A stretch of 64,000 nt of DNA from Pseudoalteromonas luteoviolacea (lineage in GTDB: Bacteria > Pseudomonadota > Gammaproteobacteria > Enterobacterales > Alteromonadaceae). This document shows positions 1 to 9,307 of the stretch, in pieces. The notes below the pieces were generated by a model that worked only from the letters and a program-made list of their open reading frames with translations, was not told the origin of the DNA and made no database searches. The stretch is from NCBI RefSeq assembly GCF_001750165.1, contig NZ_CP015412.1, forward strand, positions 434,001 through 498,000, read 5' to 3'. How positions within the stretch are numbered: position 1 is the first letter of the stretch; each line of letters begins with the position of its first letter. Position numbers and translations under genes: made by a program.

Positions 1-1
1 T

Positions 2-3000
2 TCTGACGGTTGGTCGATGAATGTGTTGATGCAGGAGTTCCTCGCTCTGTATCGCGGTTGTCAACAAGGGCAGGCGTTGGATACCGTACTGTCTGAGTTG
101 CCAATTCAATACGCTGACTTTGCCTATTGGCAACGTCAGGGTGATTTTGAAAACATGCTACAAAAGCAGCTGGAATACTGGCATCAGCAATTAGAGGATG
201 TACCGACAATACACGGGCTGAGCCTAGATTATCCGCGCCCAGCAGAAAAGTCACACCAAGGTGCAAATATTTACCATAGTTTGAGTGCAGACGTGGCACA
301 GGGACTCACTGAGCTTGCTAAACAGCATCAATTAACGCCGTTTATGTTAATTCATGGAGCCTTGGCTTATACCTTATCAAAGCATAGTAATAGCTCTGAT
401 ATTGTCATAGGCACTCCTGTGGCTAATCGACGACAAGTAGAATTAACGCCTCTGATAGGTTTTTTTGTTAACACTTTGGTTTTACGAACTAAAACAGATT
501 TTGACAATCTGTCTGACTATTTAGAGCACGTAAAGACTGTACATCTTGATGCACAGTCAAATCAGGATGTGCCTTTTGAGCGATTGGTGGAAATGTTAAA
601 CATTCCGCGTAATCGCGCATATCCACCATTATTTCAAATCATGCTGACCACCAATACAAATTTCGCTGTAGGTGAACAAGCAGAGGCTGATTCACTTAAA
701 TTGCAAGGACTAGAGTTTAGTCCTTTGCAAGCGGATACAGTGACCGCAAAGTTTGATTTGAATATAGATATTGCCCTTGAACAGGATGGGGTGAATTTAA
801 TCTGGAATTATGACACCAGTTTGTTCTCTGCTGAGCACGTAGCGCAGATCAATAGCCACTTGTGCTCTTTGTTGAGTCAACTCTCACAGCATGCGGTGAC
901 TCAAATTGGTAGTAAATTGAGTATGAGTCAATTACAGCTGTTGTCGCACTCTGAACAGACAGAGCTGTTACAGACTTTAAGTAGTGCTGAACTTGAATTC
1001 CCTAAACATCAAGGAATACATCAGCTTGTCGCTGAGCAAGCTGCTCAAGCGCCTTCATCAATTGCTTTGACTCAGCTCAACCATCACGGTGAGCTTGAGC
1101 AGTTGAGCTATTTACAGTACGAGCAGAAAGCAAATAAATTGGCTAATTATTTGATTCAACATCATGAAGTTAGCGCCAATCAATTAGTCGGTTTGTGCTT
1201 GCCTCGTGGTTTTGATATGCATATTGCACTATTGGCTATTCTGAAAGCGGGTGCTGCATACGTACCATTTGATATTAAGCTATCTGCTGAAGTCGTGAAA
1301 AAGCGTGCTGCCGCTGCTCAGATAAGTTTGGTGATTAGCAAGGAGAGTTTTTCGAGCTGGTTTGATGACTCTGTTATTGTGATTGATCTTGACGAGACAG
1401 AGCTTCAAACAGCCATATCATCTGAATCGCAACAGCTTGTAGAAAAAGCGTTTAATAGTCAGCAAACTTGTTATGCGTTGACTACATCTGGTTCTACTGG
1501 CGAACCTAAATTAATAGGGATGCCTCATAGACCTTTGGTGAATTTATTGTACGCAATGCAATTTGATTGCTCTGCTATTCGCGGTCAACACAGCATTATA
1601 CAATTTGCGTCTATTGGTTTTGACATGAGCTTCACCGATAGTTTCTTGGCTTTGACTCAAGGTGGACAACTACACTTAATTAATGACGAAGATCAATTTG
1701 ATACAGTTCAATTGGCTCAATTGATGCTAAAGCGTCAGTGCTCCTTGATAAATCTACCTTTTGCGATGTTGCAAGCTCTCTGTTGTTACAGTAATGAGAA
1801 TGAACTGTATTTCCCTGATTTGAAAGTGATTTTGTCAACTGCGGAACAATTATTGATTACGCCTGATGTGCGTTTATTTTTCCGCCGCCATACTCATGTT
1901 GAGTTAGTAAATCACTATGGGCCTTCAGAAACCCACGTGTGTACTTCGTTGGTATTAGAAGGTGATCCAGAGCAGTGGCCAGCAACACCGACTATCGGCC
2001 ATGCTATTGCAAATGTGCACTGTTATGTTTTAGACAAACAGCGTCAATTGGTAGCCAAAGGCGCAATTGGTGAGCTGTATGTCGGCGGTGAAGGTATAGC
2101 AACTGGGTATTTGGGAAATAAACGTTTAACTGACGAAAAATTTGTTATTGACCCATTTGTTGATGAGGTGGATGCCAGAATGTATCAAACTGGCGATTTA
2201 GTTCGTTTCAATGAGCTAAATCAGTTGGAATATATTGGACGCATAGACTCGCAAATAAAAATTAACGGTTTCCGAGTCGAGATTGGCGCGATTGAGAGTG
2301 CACTGAATGACCACCCATTGGTCAATCAGAGTTGTGTACTTTATTTGCCTGATGAAAAACAGTTATATGCCTATATTGCCAGTGGCGAAACTGAATTATC
2401 TGTATCTGAGCTAAAGTCCTATCTACAAACTGTGTTACCAGAGTACATGGTGCCTCAATTTTATGAGTTTTTGGCTCATCTGCCGTTAAATACCAATGGT
2501 AAAGTCGATAAAAAGTCTTTGCCAAAGCCTGATTTGTCATCGTTAGATGTAGCGTATCGCCCGGCTGAGACTGAGGTTGAAGAGTCTATTGTGGCTTGTT
2601 GGGCAAGTTTACTGAACAGGCCTGCTGACCAGATTAGTATAGATGCGAATTTCTTTGATTTAGGGGGGCATTCTTTATTAGCAACTTCGGTGGTGACACA
2701 TATTAAGCGACAATATCAGTTATCACTCAAAGTAAAAGACTTGTTTGACCATCAAACGGTAGCGACTCTTGCCAACTATGTTGAACAGCAAATGCAATTA
2801 GAACAACCTTATGTTGAAGTTGAGATGGAAAATGTTGTTCCTCGTCCAGAAAATGCAGAAGCTGAGCTGTCTTTCCAGCAGCAGAGATTATGGTTACTCA
2901 GTCAATTGGAGGCCAGTTCAAGTCAATATAATATGCCTTTAGCACTGAACATTCGCGGACAGCTAAACTTAACGGCTTTACAAAAAACGATCTACAGCAT

Positions 3001-6000
3001 TGTCGATCGTCACGAGGTGCTCCGCACAGTTTATCGTGTGGATCAACAGGGGCAGGGGCTACCTGTCTTGATTGATAATGATTTTGAAATTAATTTTGTT
3101 GAGTTAACAGACAAAGCAAATGCAGAGCTGGCATTAAGTGAATTGGCGAAGGCCGAAGCGATGAAACCATTTGATTTGTCTAAAGATTTAATGCTAAGGG
3201 CTGGGCTAATAAAGTATGCTGAACAAGATTACGTATTACTACTTACAAGTCATCATATCGCCTCTGATGGGTGGTCGACGGCAATCTTAATTGATGAGAT
3301 CTCTGCGTTTTATCATCATTATGATAAAGGTGAGAGATTAGAGTTAACTGAACTCAGCGCACAATATCAGGACTACGCTTATTGGCAGAGGCAATACCTA
3401 CAAGGTGAGACATTGCAACAGCAGTTGGATTTCTGGCAACAATATTTAGCCAGTGCTCCAGCTGTGCACAGCTTGCCGTTAGATCACAAACGTCCACCGG
3501 TGATGAGCCACCGTGGTGATGTTGTTCACCAACGAATTACAGGTCAACTGTGGCTACAGATTGAACAAGCATTGTCAGAGCACCAAGTAACTTTATTCAT
3601 GTTGCTAAACGCGGCTTTAGGCGCATTCCTAGCACGCTATGGTAATAGTGATGAAATGTTACTAGGCACACCAATTGCGAACCGTCAGCAACAAAATGTT
3701 GCACCATTAGTTGGGTTTTTTACCAATACTTTGGTGACTCGCACTCACATTGATGATCATCCTGACTTTGCTACCTTGTTACAGCGCTCTAAACAAGAAC
3801 TATTGGCAATTTATGAGCATCAGCAGCTGCCTTTTGAAAAGTTGGTAGAGGCGTTGGATATTGAACGAAGCCCAAGTTACAACGCATTATTCCAGGTCAT
3901 GTTGGTATTACAAAATAATAGACAACAGCAGATCAGCTTAGGTGATTTAACATTGGAGCCATTCGAACAAGAGTGGCCTGTTGCGAAATTTGATCTCAAT
4001 GTTGTGGTTAATGAGCAAGACGACGGCCTAGCTCTGGTTTGGGAATTCGCGACTGATTTATTTGAAAGTGCAAGCATCGAACACATGAGTGAGCGCTTTA
4101 GTGTTTTCTTAGCTGAAGCCTTACGTCAGCCAACAACAGAAGTTAATAAGCTGAGCTTAGTTGCGCCGCAAATGCAGCAACAGCTTGTTGAACGCGGTGC
4201 TGCGCGAATGCAAAATCAGGAGTCGCGTAGTTTAGTTGAAGTGTTTGAGCAGGTTGCGGCGAGTGATCCGAACAAGACGGCCGTTGTGATGGCTGATCAA
4301 AAGCTAAGTTATCAACAATTAAATGCCCACGCAGACTCTATTGCTGGCCAGTTATGGCAAATGGGAGTGAGGCCTGAGCAACCAATAGGCCTTATGATCG
4401 GCCGTTCATTGCAACAAGTAGCCGCTATTATCGGTGCTTTGAAGACTGCTACTGCTTATGTACCTCTTGGGTTAGACATTACCGAGGAGCGCTTACAGCA
4501 CATTATTAGCAGTGCTAATATTGAATTGATTTTGGTTGATCAGCACGTACCAACTGAACTGAAACAGCTATTTCCACAAATAACCTTTGTTGATGTTAAC
4601 TACCTGTATAACACTGAAATGACTTGGTCTAGACCAATTGCTCCATCTGCAGATAGCTTGGCATATATTATTTACACGTCGGGCACCACTGGGGTACCAA
4701 AAGGAGTCATGACCACTCACGGTAATGTGCTGCGCATGTTTACTGCTTCTGAAGATGTATTTTCATTTGATGCCAGTGATGTTTGGAGTGTATTCCACTC
4801 ATACACATTTGATTTCTCAGTGTGGGAGTTCTGGGGCGGGTTATTATATGGCGGCACTATTGTCATGATTGATGAAGTAACTTGTCGATCGCCACAAGCA
4901 TTTGTTGAACTTATGGAGCAGGAGCAAGTAACTGTTCTGAATCAGACGCCATCGGCATTCATGCAGGTTATCAATCAGACGTTAGCTGACAAAAATAATC
5001 AGTTATGGCAGCAACTTCGCATGGTTATTCTTGATGGAGAGCCGCTTGATTTTGCTAATTTACAGCCATGGTTTGAATTTTGTGATGGTGTAAACCCGTG
5101 TTTAATTCATACCTATGGAATTACTGAGACGACTATACATGCAACTTATCGTGAAGTGACTGCTGAGGATGCTCAAAGCCGCTCGGTGAATTTATGTGGT
5201 CGTCCATTTGCTGATTTGTCACTTTACATTGTCGATAAACAACTGAACTACTTGCCTGATGGCATGGTAGGACAGATTGTGATTGGTGGTGCGGGCTTGG
5301 CAAAGGGTTACCTGGGTAATGAACAGCTAACCGCTGAGAAGTTCATTAATGACCACATTGGTCAACAGGGCCGTTTATACCTTACAGGTGACATGGGGCG
5401 TATTGCACCCAATGGTGAATTGGAAGTATTGGGCCGTATTGATCATCAAGTTAAAATCAGAGGATTCCGCATTGAATTAGGTGATGTAGAGGCTGCGTTT
5501 AAAGATATCGAAGGCATTAGTCATGCTGTTGCCGTTGCGGTTGATGCACATACTCTCGGTGCTTGTGTTGCTTTATCGGCCGACGCTGAAATTACACAAT
5601 CGCAGATTTTACAAGCCGCTCAAGCGAAGCTTCCCGGCTACATGATCCCTGAAAGGTTATTAGTGTTGCAGCAAATGCCGTTGACACCAAATGGCAAGGT
5701 TGACCGTCGTAAAGCTAAGCAGATGTTAGCTGAAATGAAGATTGAGCGTAGCGAGCACTGTAGTTTAAATACGGATACTGAACGGGCTATTGCCGAGGCT
5801 TGGAGTGAACTGCTACCTCAGCAGCAGTTTGATCGTCATGATAACTTCTTTGAGGTCGGTGGCCACTCATTATTGTGTGTGCAAGTTGCAAAGGCAATCG
5901 AGAATAAGCTTGGTAATTCCGTGGCTGTAACAGATGTGTATCGCTTTCCGGTTCTAAAAGATTTTGCTCAGTTGCTAGATACCGAAAAGCCGCAACAGTC

Positions 6001-6781
6001 ACAGAGCTTTATTGAGCATTTAGGAGACACCAGTAAGCCGACATTACTATTGATCCACCCAATTGGTGGTGACATTTTCTGTTACCGTGAATTACACCTT
6101 GCTTTGTCGGAGCACTTCTCGATTCTTTCGGTACAGCACCCTTATTTTGTGGGTCTGGTGGATGAACCCAAGTTATCGATAACCGAGTTAGCCACTGATT
6201 ACTGTCTTGCGATAGAAAGCTATATAGATGAGCAGAATTTGGCAAAGCCTGAAATCATCATGGGATGGTCATTTGGTGGTTTAGTCGCACAACAAATGGC
6301 TTGGCATTGGCAGTCTCGGGATATATTGATGTCGCAAGTTGTGATGTTGGATAGCCCAGTAACAGAGGCTAATAAGCTGGATCAACTACATGAACATTTG
6401 GGGCTTACGGCAGAAGCTAGTGCGCAACAGGTCTATAGCCATTTGCTGACTGACGAGCCGTTTAAGCAGCTATTAATCGATACCTACCGCCTAAGCGCTA
6501 CTGTTGACACATTGAATTCGGAAGCACTTACAAGGTTATTGCAATTATACACTGCAAATACAGTTGCTTTGACTTACCATAAATTTAATAAAATTGAATC
6601 TCCAATTCATTACTTCCAGGCAAGCAAAGCACCTCAACCTCTCGAGATTGAGACGCTGAAACAAAAAGTACAGAGTATTGGTGTCAATTATTCACTTGAT
6701 ATTTTGGAGGCTGACCATTTTGAAATTGTCGAGCAGCCTCATGTTGCTGCTGTTGTAGAACGATTGTTGGAAAAAAAATAA
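2..6781 (+). CDS. Non-ribosomal peptide synthetase, C-terminal part (C-A-T-C-A-T-TE), 5' end outside the window
   Basis: The reading frame is open from base 2, and the first visible residues SDGWS are the end of a condensation-domain HHxxxDG motif, so the gene begins upstream of the window. Domain order, numbering from the first Met at base 17: rest of C domain (to ~310); A1 (~330-820) with SGSTGEPK near 490, NHYGPSETH, YQTGDL and NGKVDKKS; T1 with LGGHSLL near 884; C2 with HHIASDG at 1079; A2 (~1410-1890) with YTSGTTGVPKG near 1553; T2 with VGGHSLL near 1948; type I thioesterase with GWSFGG (Ser2085) and a C-terminal DHFEI His. No epimerase or methyltransferase domain is seen. Hand-reading the A2 pocket gives D-F-W-N-I-D-T-I-H, closest to published threonine codes. 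A1 reads D-M-T-I-L-T-H-V-C, which I cannot assign. The TE marks this as the terminal synthetase, releasing the finished peptide. An aminotransferase and an efflux pair follow. Confidence 0.95.
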   Translation, partial: SDGWSMNVLMQEFLALYRGCQQGQALDTVLSELPIQYADFAYWQRQGDFENMLQKQLEYWHQQLEDVPTIHGLSLDYPRPAEKSHQGANIYHSLSADVAQGLTELAKQHQLTPFMLIHGALAYTLSKHSNSSDIVIGTPVANRRQVELTPLIGFFVNTLVLRTKTDFDNLSDYLEHVKTVHLDAQSNQDVPFERLVEMLNIPRNRAYPPLFQIMLTTNTNFAVGEQAEADSLKLQGLEFSPLQADTVTAKFDLNIDIALEQDGVNLIWNYDTSLFSAEHVAQINSHLCSLLSQLSQHAVTQIGSKLSMSQLQLLSHSEQTELLQTLSSAELEFPKHQGIHQLVAEQAAQAPSSIALTQLNHHGELEQLSYLQYEQKANKLANYLIQHHEVSANQLVGLCLPRGFDMHIALLAILKAGAAYVPFDIKLSAEVVKKRAAAAQISLVISKESFSSWFDDSVIVIDLDETELQTAISSESQQLVEKAFNSQQTCYALTTSGSTGEPKLIGMPHRPLVNLLYAMQFDCSAIRGQHSIIQFASIGFDMSFTDSFLALTQGGQLHLINDEDQFDTVQLAQLMLKRQCSLINLPFAMLQALCCYSNENELYFPDLKVILSTAEQLLITPDVRLFFRRHTHVELVNHYGPSETHVCTSLVLEGDPEQWPATPTIGHAIANVHCYVLDKQRQLVAKGAIGELYVGGEGIATGYLGNKRLTDEKFVIDPFVDEVDARMYQTGDLVRFNELNQLEYIGRIDSQIKINGFRVEIGAIESALNDHPLVNQSCVLYLPDEKQLYAYIASGETELSVSELKSYLQTVLPEYMVPQFYEFLAHLPLNTNGKVDKKSLPKPDLSSLDVAYRPAETEVEESIVACWASLLNRPADQISIDANFFDLGGHSLLATSVVTHIKRQYQLSLKVKDLFDHQTVATLANYVEQQMQLEQPYVEVEMENVVPRPENAEAELSFQQQRLWLLSQLEASSSQYNMPLALNIRGQLNLTALQKTIYSIVDRHEVLRTVYRVDQQGQGLPVLIDNDFEINFVELTDKANAELALSELAKAEAMKPFDLSKDLMLRAGLIKYAEQDYVLLLTSHHIASDGWSTAILIDEISAFYHHYDKGERLELTELSAQYQDYAYWQRQYLQGETLQQQLDFWQQYLASAPAVHSLPLDHKRPPVMSHRGDVVHQRITGQLWLQIEQALSEHQVTLFMLLNAALGAFLARYGNSDEMLLGTPIANRQQQNVAPLVGFFTNTLVTRTHIDDHPDFATLLQRSKQELLAIYEHQQLPFEKLVEALDIERSPSYNALFQVMLVLQNNRQQQISLGDLTLEPFEQEWPVAKFDLNVVVNEQDDGLALVWEFATDLFESASIEHMSERFSVFLAEALRQPTTEVNKLSLVAPQMQQQLVERGAARMQNQESRSLVEVFEQVAASDPNKTAVVMADQKLSYQQLNAHADSIAGQLWQMGVRPEQPIGLMIGRSLQQVAAIIGALKTATAYVPLGLDITEERLQHIISSANIELILVDQHVPTELKQLFPQITFVDVNYLYNTEMTWSRPIAPSADSLAYIIYTSGTTGVPKGVMTTHGNVLRMFTASEDVFSFDASDVWSVFHSYTFDFSVWEFWGGLLYGGTIVMIDEVTCRSPQAFVELMEQEQVTVLNQTPSAFMQVINQTLADKNNQLWQQLRMVILDGEPLDFANLQPWFEFCDGVNPCLIHTYGITETTIHATYREVTAEDAQSRSVNLCGRPFADLSLYIVDKQLNYLPDGMVGQIVIGGAGLAKGYLGNEQLTAEKFINDHIGQQGRLYLTGDMGRIAPNGELEVLGRIDHQVKIRGFRIELGDVEAAFKDIEGISHAVAVAVDAHTLGACVALSADAEITQSQILQAAQAKLPGYMIPERLLVLQQMPLTPNGKVDRRKAKQMLAEMKIERSEHCSLNTDTERAIAEAWSELLPQQQFDRHDNFFEVGGHSLLCVQVAKAIENKLGNSVAVTDVYRFPVLKDFAQLLDTEKPQQSQSFIEHLGDTSKPTLLLIHPIGGDIFCYRELHLALSEHFSILSVQHPYFVGLVDEPKLSITELATDYCLAIESYIDEQNLAKPEIIMGWSFGGLVAQQMAWHWQSRDILMSQVVMLDSPVTEANKLDQLHEHLGLTAEASAQQVYSHLLTDEPFKQLLIDTYRLSATVDTLNSEALTRLLQLYTANTVALTYHKFNKIESPIHYFQASKAPQPLEIETLKQKVQSIGVNYSLDILEADHFEIVEQPHVAAVVERLLEKK

Positions 6782-6809
6782 TAAAAACATAGGAAGAAGG
6801 AAGCTCAAT

Positions 6810-8159
6810 ATGGAAAAAAACCTATTACGCTCGAAAATTGTTTGTCCCGATTATAATAAAAGCTATCCAAGCATTACCCATGGTCTCGGCTGTTATTTAT
6901 ACGATACCGATGGGACGGAGTACTTAGATGCTTCAGCGGGCTCTTGTGCAGTTTCACTCATAGGGCATGGCGATGAGAACATCGTGACAGCGTTGGCTGA
7001 ACAGTCGAAAAAAGTTGCTGTTTTGCCTGCCCATTATTTAAGTGCCGAAGTAATACAAGGTTACTTAAAATCGCTTTGTGAATTTTCGGGTTTTGGGCAC
7101 CGTGCTTGGACTTGTTCCAGTGGCACGGAAGCCGTTGAAAACGCGATGAAAGTAGCATTGCAGTACCATCAAATTAACGGTCAACCTGAGCGCTTTAAAA
7201 TTCTCGGACGTCACGGTAGTTATCACGGTAATTCGATCTTTAATCTGGGTGTAGGTGGTATGCCAATGCGTCGGGCATCTTACAAGCACTTGATCAGTGA
7301 CTTTGCCAAGGTGGATGCAAGCTATAGCTACCGATTTGCGGACGGAGATCCCGACTATGGCATACAATCCGCTGAATCTTTAAGGGCTTGTATTGAGCAA
7401 GAAGGACCAGAAACGGTTGCTGCTTTTATTGCTGAGCCGGTTGTTGGTGCTGCGTTGGGAGCTGTACCCGCTGCAGATGGTTATTTTGAGCGAATTCGTG
7501 AAATTTGTGATGAGTACGGCATTTTGCTGATTGTCGATGAAGTAATGAGCGGGATGGGGCGCACTGGGCGTAACTTTGCAATCGAGCACTATAACTGTGA
7601 ACCTGACATATTAGCAACGGGGAAAGGTATCGGTGGTGGATACTTTCCATTGTCTGCATTTATCGTAAACAAACGCGTCGCAGATGCTTTTGTTGGCAAC
7701 AACCAGGCGTTTCTTGGTGGCCATACCCATGCTTGTACTCCTCAAGCCGCTGCTGTCGGTCAGTATGTTCTGGATTATATCAAGGAGCATAATATTGTAG
7801 CTAAAGCGGAAGCGGATGGATTATATATGAAGCAGCAGTTACAAGATTTACTTCAGTATGATATCGTCGGAGACGTTCGAGGGGTCGGTTATATGATCGG
7901 CATTGAGTTCGTGAGTGATAAAACAACACGAGAACCCTTTGCACCTGAGCTTAATGTCAGTGCAAATATAGGTCAACGTTTGTTAGAACAAGGAGTAATC
8001 TTGTATCCGGGCAAGGGGTCGGTTGATGGTTATGCTGGAGATCATATTTTGATCACTCCGCCTTTAACATTGACCAGAGAGCAAATAGATCATATGTGTC
8101 ATTGCTTAGCCGTTGCTATAGAACAAGAAATGGATGAACTCAGGCGTGCTCATCCTTAA
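6810..8159 (+). CDS. Class III PLP-dependent aminotransferase (acetylornithine/omega-transaminase type)
   Basis: 449 aa starting 28 bases after the NRPS stop, behind a purine-rich AAGGAAG-type ribosome site. Fold-type I class III aminotransferase: SSGTEA (103-108, phosphate-binding turn), VDEVMSGMGRTG with Asp243 for the pyridine nitrogen, and ATGKGIGGG with the PLP lysine K272. Length is typical of the family (420-460 aa), with no truncation. It moves an amino group between an amine or omega-amino acid and a keto acid. Being downstream of and probably cotranscribed with the NRPS suggests it makes a non-proteinogenic building block (a diamino acid, for example) or modifies the product; this is inference. 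The substrate cannot be read from the sequence. Confidence 0.88.
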   Translation: MEKNLLRSKIVCPDYNKSYPSITHGLGCYLYDTDGTEYLDASAGSCAVSLIGHGDENIVTALAEQSKKVAVLPAHYLSAEVIQGYLKSLCEFSGFGHRAWTCSSGTEAVENAMKVALQYHQINGQPERFKILGRHGSYHGNSIFNLGVGGMPMRRASYKHLISDFAKVDASYSYRFADGDPDYGIQSAESLRACIEQEGPETVAAFIAEPVVGAALGAVPAADGYFERIREICDEYGILLIVDEVMSGMGRTGRNFAIEHYNCEPDILATGKGIGGGYFPLSAFIVNKRVADAFVGNNQAFLGGHTHACTPQAAAVGQYVLDYIKEHNIVAKAEADGLYMKQQLQDLLQYDIVGDVRGVGYMIGIEFVSDKTTREPFAPELNVSANIGQRLLEQGVILYPGKGSVDGYAGDHILITPPLTLTREQIDHMCHCLAVAIEQEMDELRRAHP

Positions 8160-8175
8160 ATAACACAAATTAGCG

Positions 8176-8220
8176 TCAAGGTTGGCAGAGGAATCTGTGA
8201 TGAAGCAATGCCAACCTTGA
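8176..8220 (+). other. Intercistronic hairpin between aminotransferase and MFP genes
   Basis: Perfect 12-bp inverted repeat, TCAAGGTTGGCA (8176-8187) and its complement (8209-8220), with a 21-nt loop. No T-tract follows (next bases are ATTAACAAAA), so it is more likely an mRNA-stability or attenuation element than a full terminator. It lies 31 bases upstream of the GTG start of the efflux gene. Confidence 0.6.
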
Positions 8221-8251
8221 ATTAACAAAAATAACAAGGGAGTTAATTTTA

Positions 8252-9307
8252 GTGCCAAATTTTTTTCGAAATTTTATTTTTACCTCTGCAGTAATTGGAT
8301 CCTCAGTTTCCACAGTGCAAGCAAACTCAACGCCTGTAGTAAGGGTTGGCGAAGCTCAACAATGGCAGCGAGGAATAGAAAAGCCTTTGTATTGTCACTC
8401 TGACGTTCCTTTTCGTCAGCAAATTTCAAGTCACGTATCTGCTGAATTAACTTGGTTGTTACCTGCTGGTAGCCGAGTTAAAAAAGGTGAGTTATTAGCG
8501 AAACAAAATGACTTTTACCTGAAGCGTCAGCTTGCTCAACTGGATGCAAACGGTAAAGCAGCGCACGCAAATTATATTTATTCTTTCAATGAATTTGAGC
8601 GACTTAGCAAATTAGATGAAGGTGGCGTTGTCTCAAGTTCTGAATTGCAACAACACAAAAGAGATTATCAAACCGCATTAGAGCAAAATAAAATTTATGC
8701 GGAACAATACCAATTAGTTAAGCATCAGTTGAATAATCTAACACATCGGGCACCAGCTGATGGTATCGTTCTTTCATTGTCAGGGGAGCCAGGACAATGG
8801 GTTGGCGAAGGGGAAAGTATTTTAGAATTTTTGCCAGCTGAGCAGCAGGAAGTTACATGCCGTGTTGCACTAGATTTGTATCAAGAGTTTAATCAGTTTG
8901 AAAACGTGGAACTCTCATTGGCCGATGGCACAGAACTGTATTTAGACCGAGATGCAGGTTTGGTGAGTAGTCAAGATCAAACTATCAATTTACATTTGAA
9001 ATTCAAAAATAATCGCCCTGAAAAATTTCTTATAGGCCAACGGTATGTCGTTGATGTGTCAATGGCAGCTAACAATTTAACCAAAGTGCCATACGACGCT
9101 TTGACAATTAACAAGAATGAGTATTACGTTTGGCGTGTTGGCCAGGACAATAAAGTGAGTAAAGTTGTTGCAAAGATCATAGACACTGATAAAGATTTTT
9201 CTGTGATTCAAGCGGATATTCAAGCCGGTGATAAAGTAGTTGTTAAAGGGAAGATCGCACTTAAAGATGATACTGAAGTCACAATTAATGGTCAGGGCAA
9301 GCTATGA
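8252..9307 (+). CDS. Periplasmic adaptor (membrane fusion protein, HlyD/AcrA type) of an RND efflux pump
   Basis: 351 aa from a GTG start with AAGGGAG nine bases upstream. An N-terminal hydrophobic export signal (FIFTSAVIGSSVSTVQA) is followed by a split lipoyl/barrel-sandwich region (VKKGELLAKQND and APADGIVLSLSGEPGQWV), an alpha-hairpin between them and a beta-barrel. This is the standard adaptor architecture. The adaptor bridges the inner-membrane pump to an outer-membrane TolC-type channel, which is not encoded nearby. The stop overlaps the next ATG by four bases (ATGA), so adaptor and pump are translationally coupled. Position directly behind the NRPS genes suggests export of the peptide or self-protection. 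Confidence 0.88.
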   Translation: MPNFFRNFIFTSAVIGSSVSTVQANSTPVVRVGEAQQWQRGIEKPLYCHSDVPFRQQISSHVSAELTWLLPAGSRVKKGELLAKQNDFYLKRQLAQLDANGKAAHANYIYSFNEFERLSKLDEGGVVSSSELQQHKRDYQTALEQNKIYAEQYQLVKHQLNNLTHRAPADGIVLSLSGEPGQWVGEGESILEFLPAEQQEVTCRVALDLYQEFNQFENVELSLADGTELYLDRDAGLVSSQDQTINLHLKFKNNRPEKFLIGQRYVVDVSMAANNLTKVPYDALTINKNEYYVWRVGQDNKVSKVVAKIIDTDKDFSVIQADIQAGDKVVVKGKIALKDDTEVTINGQGKL

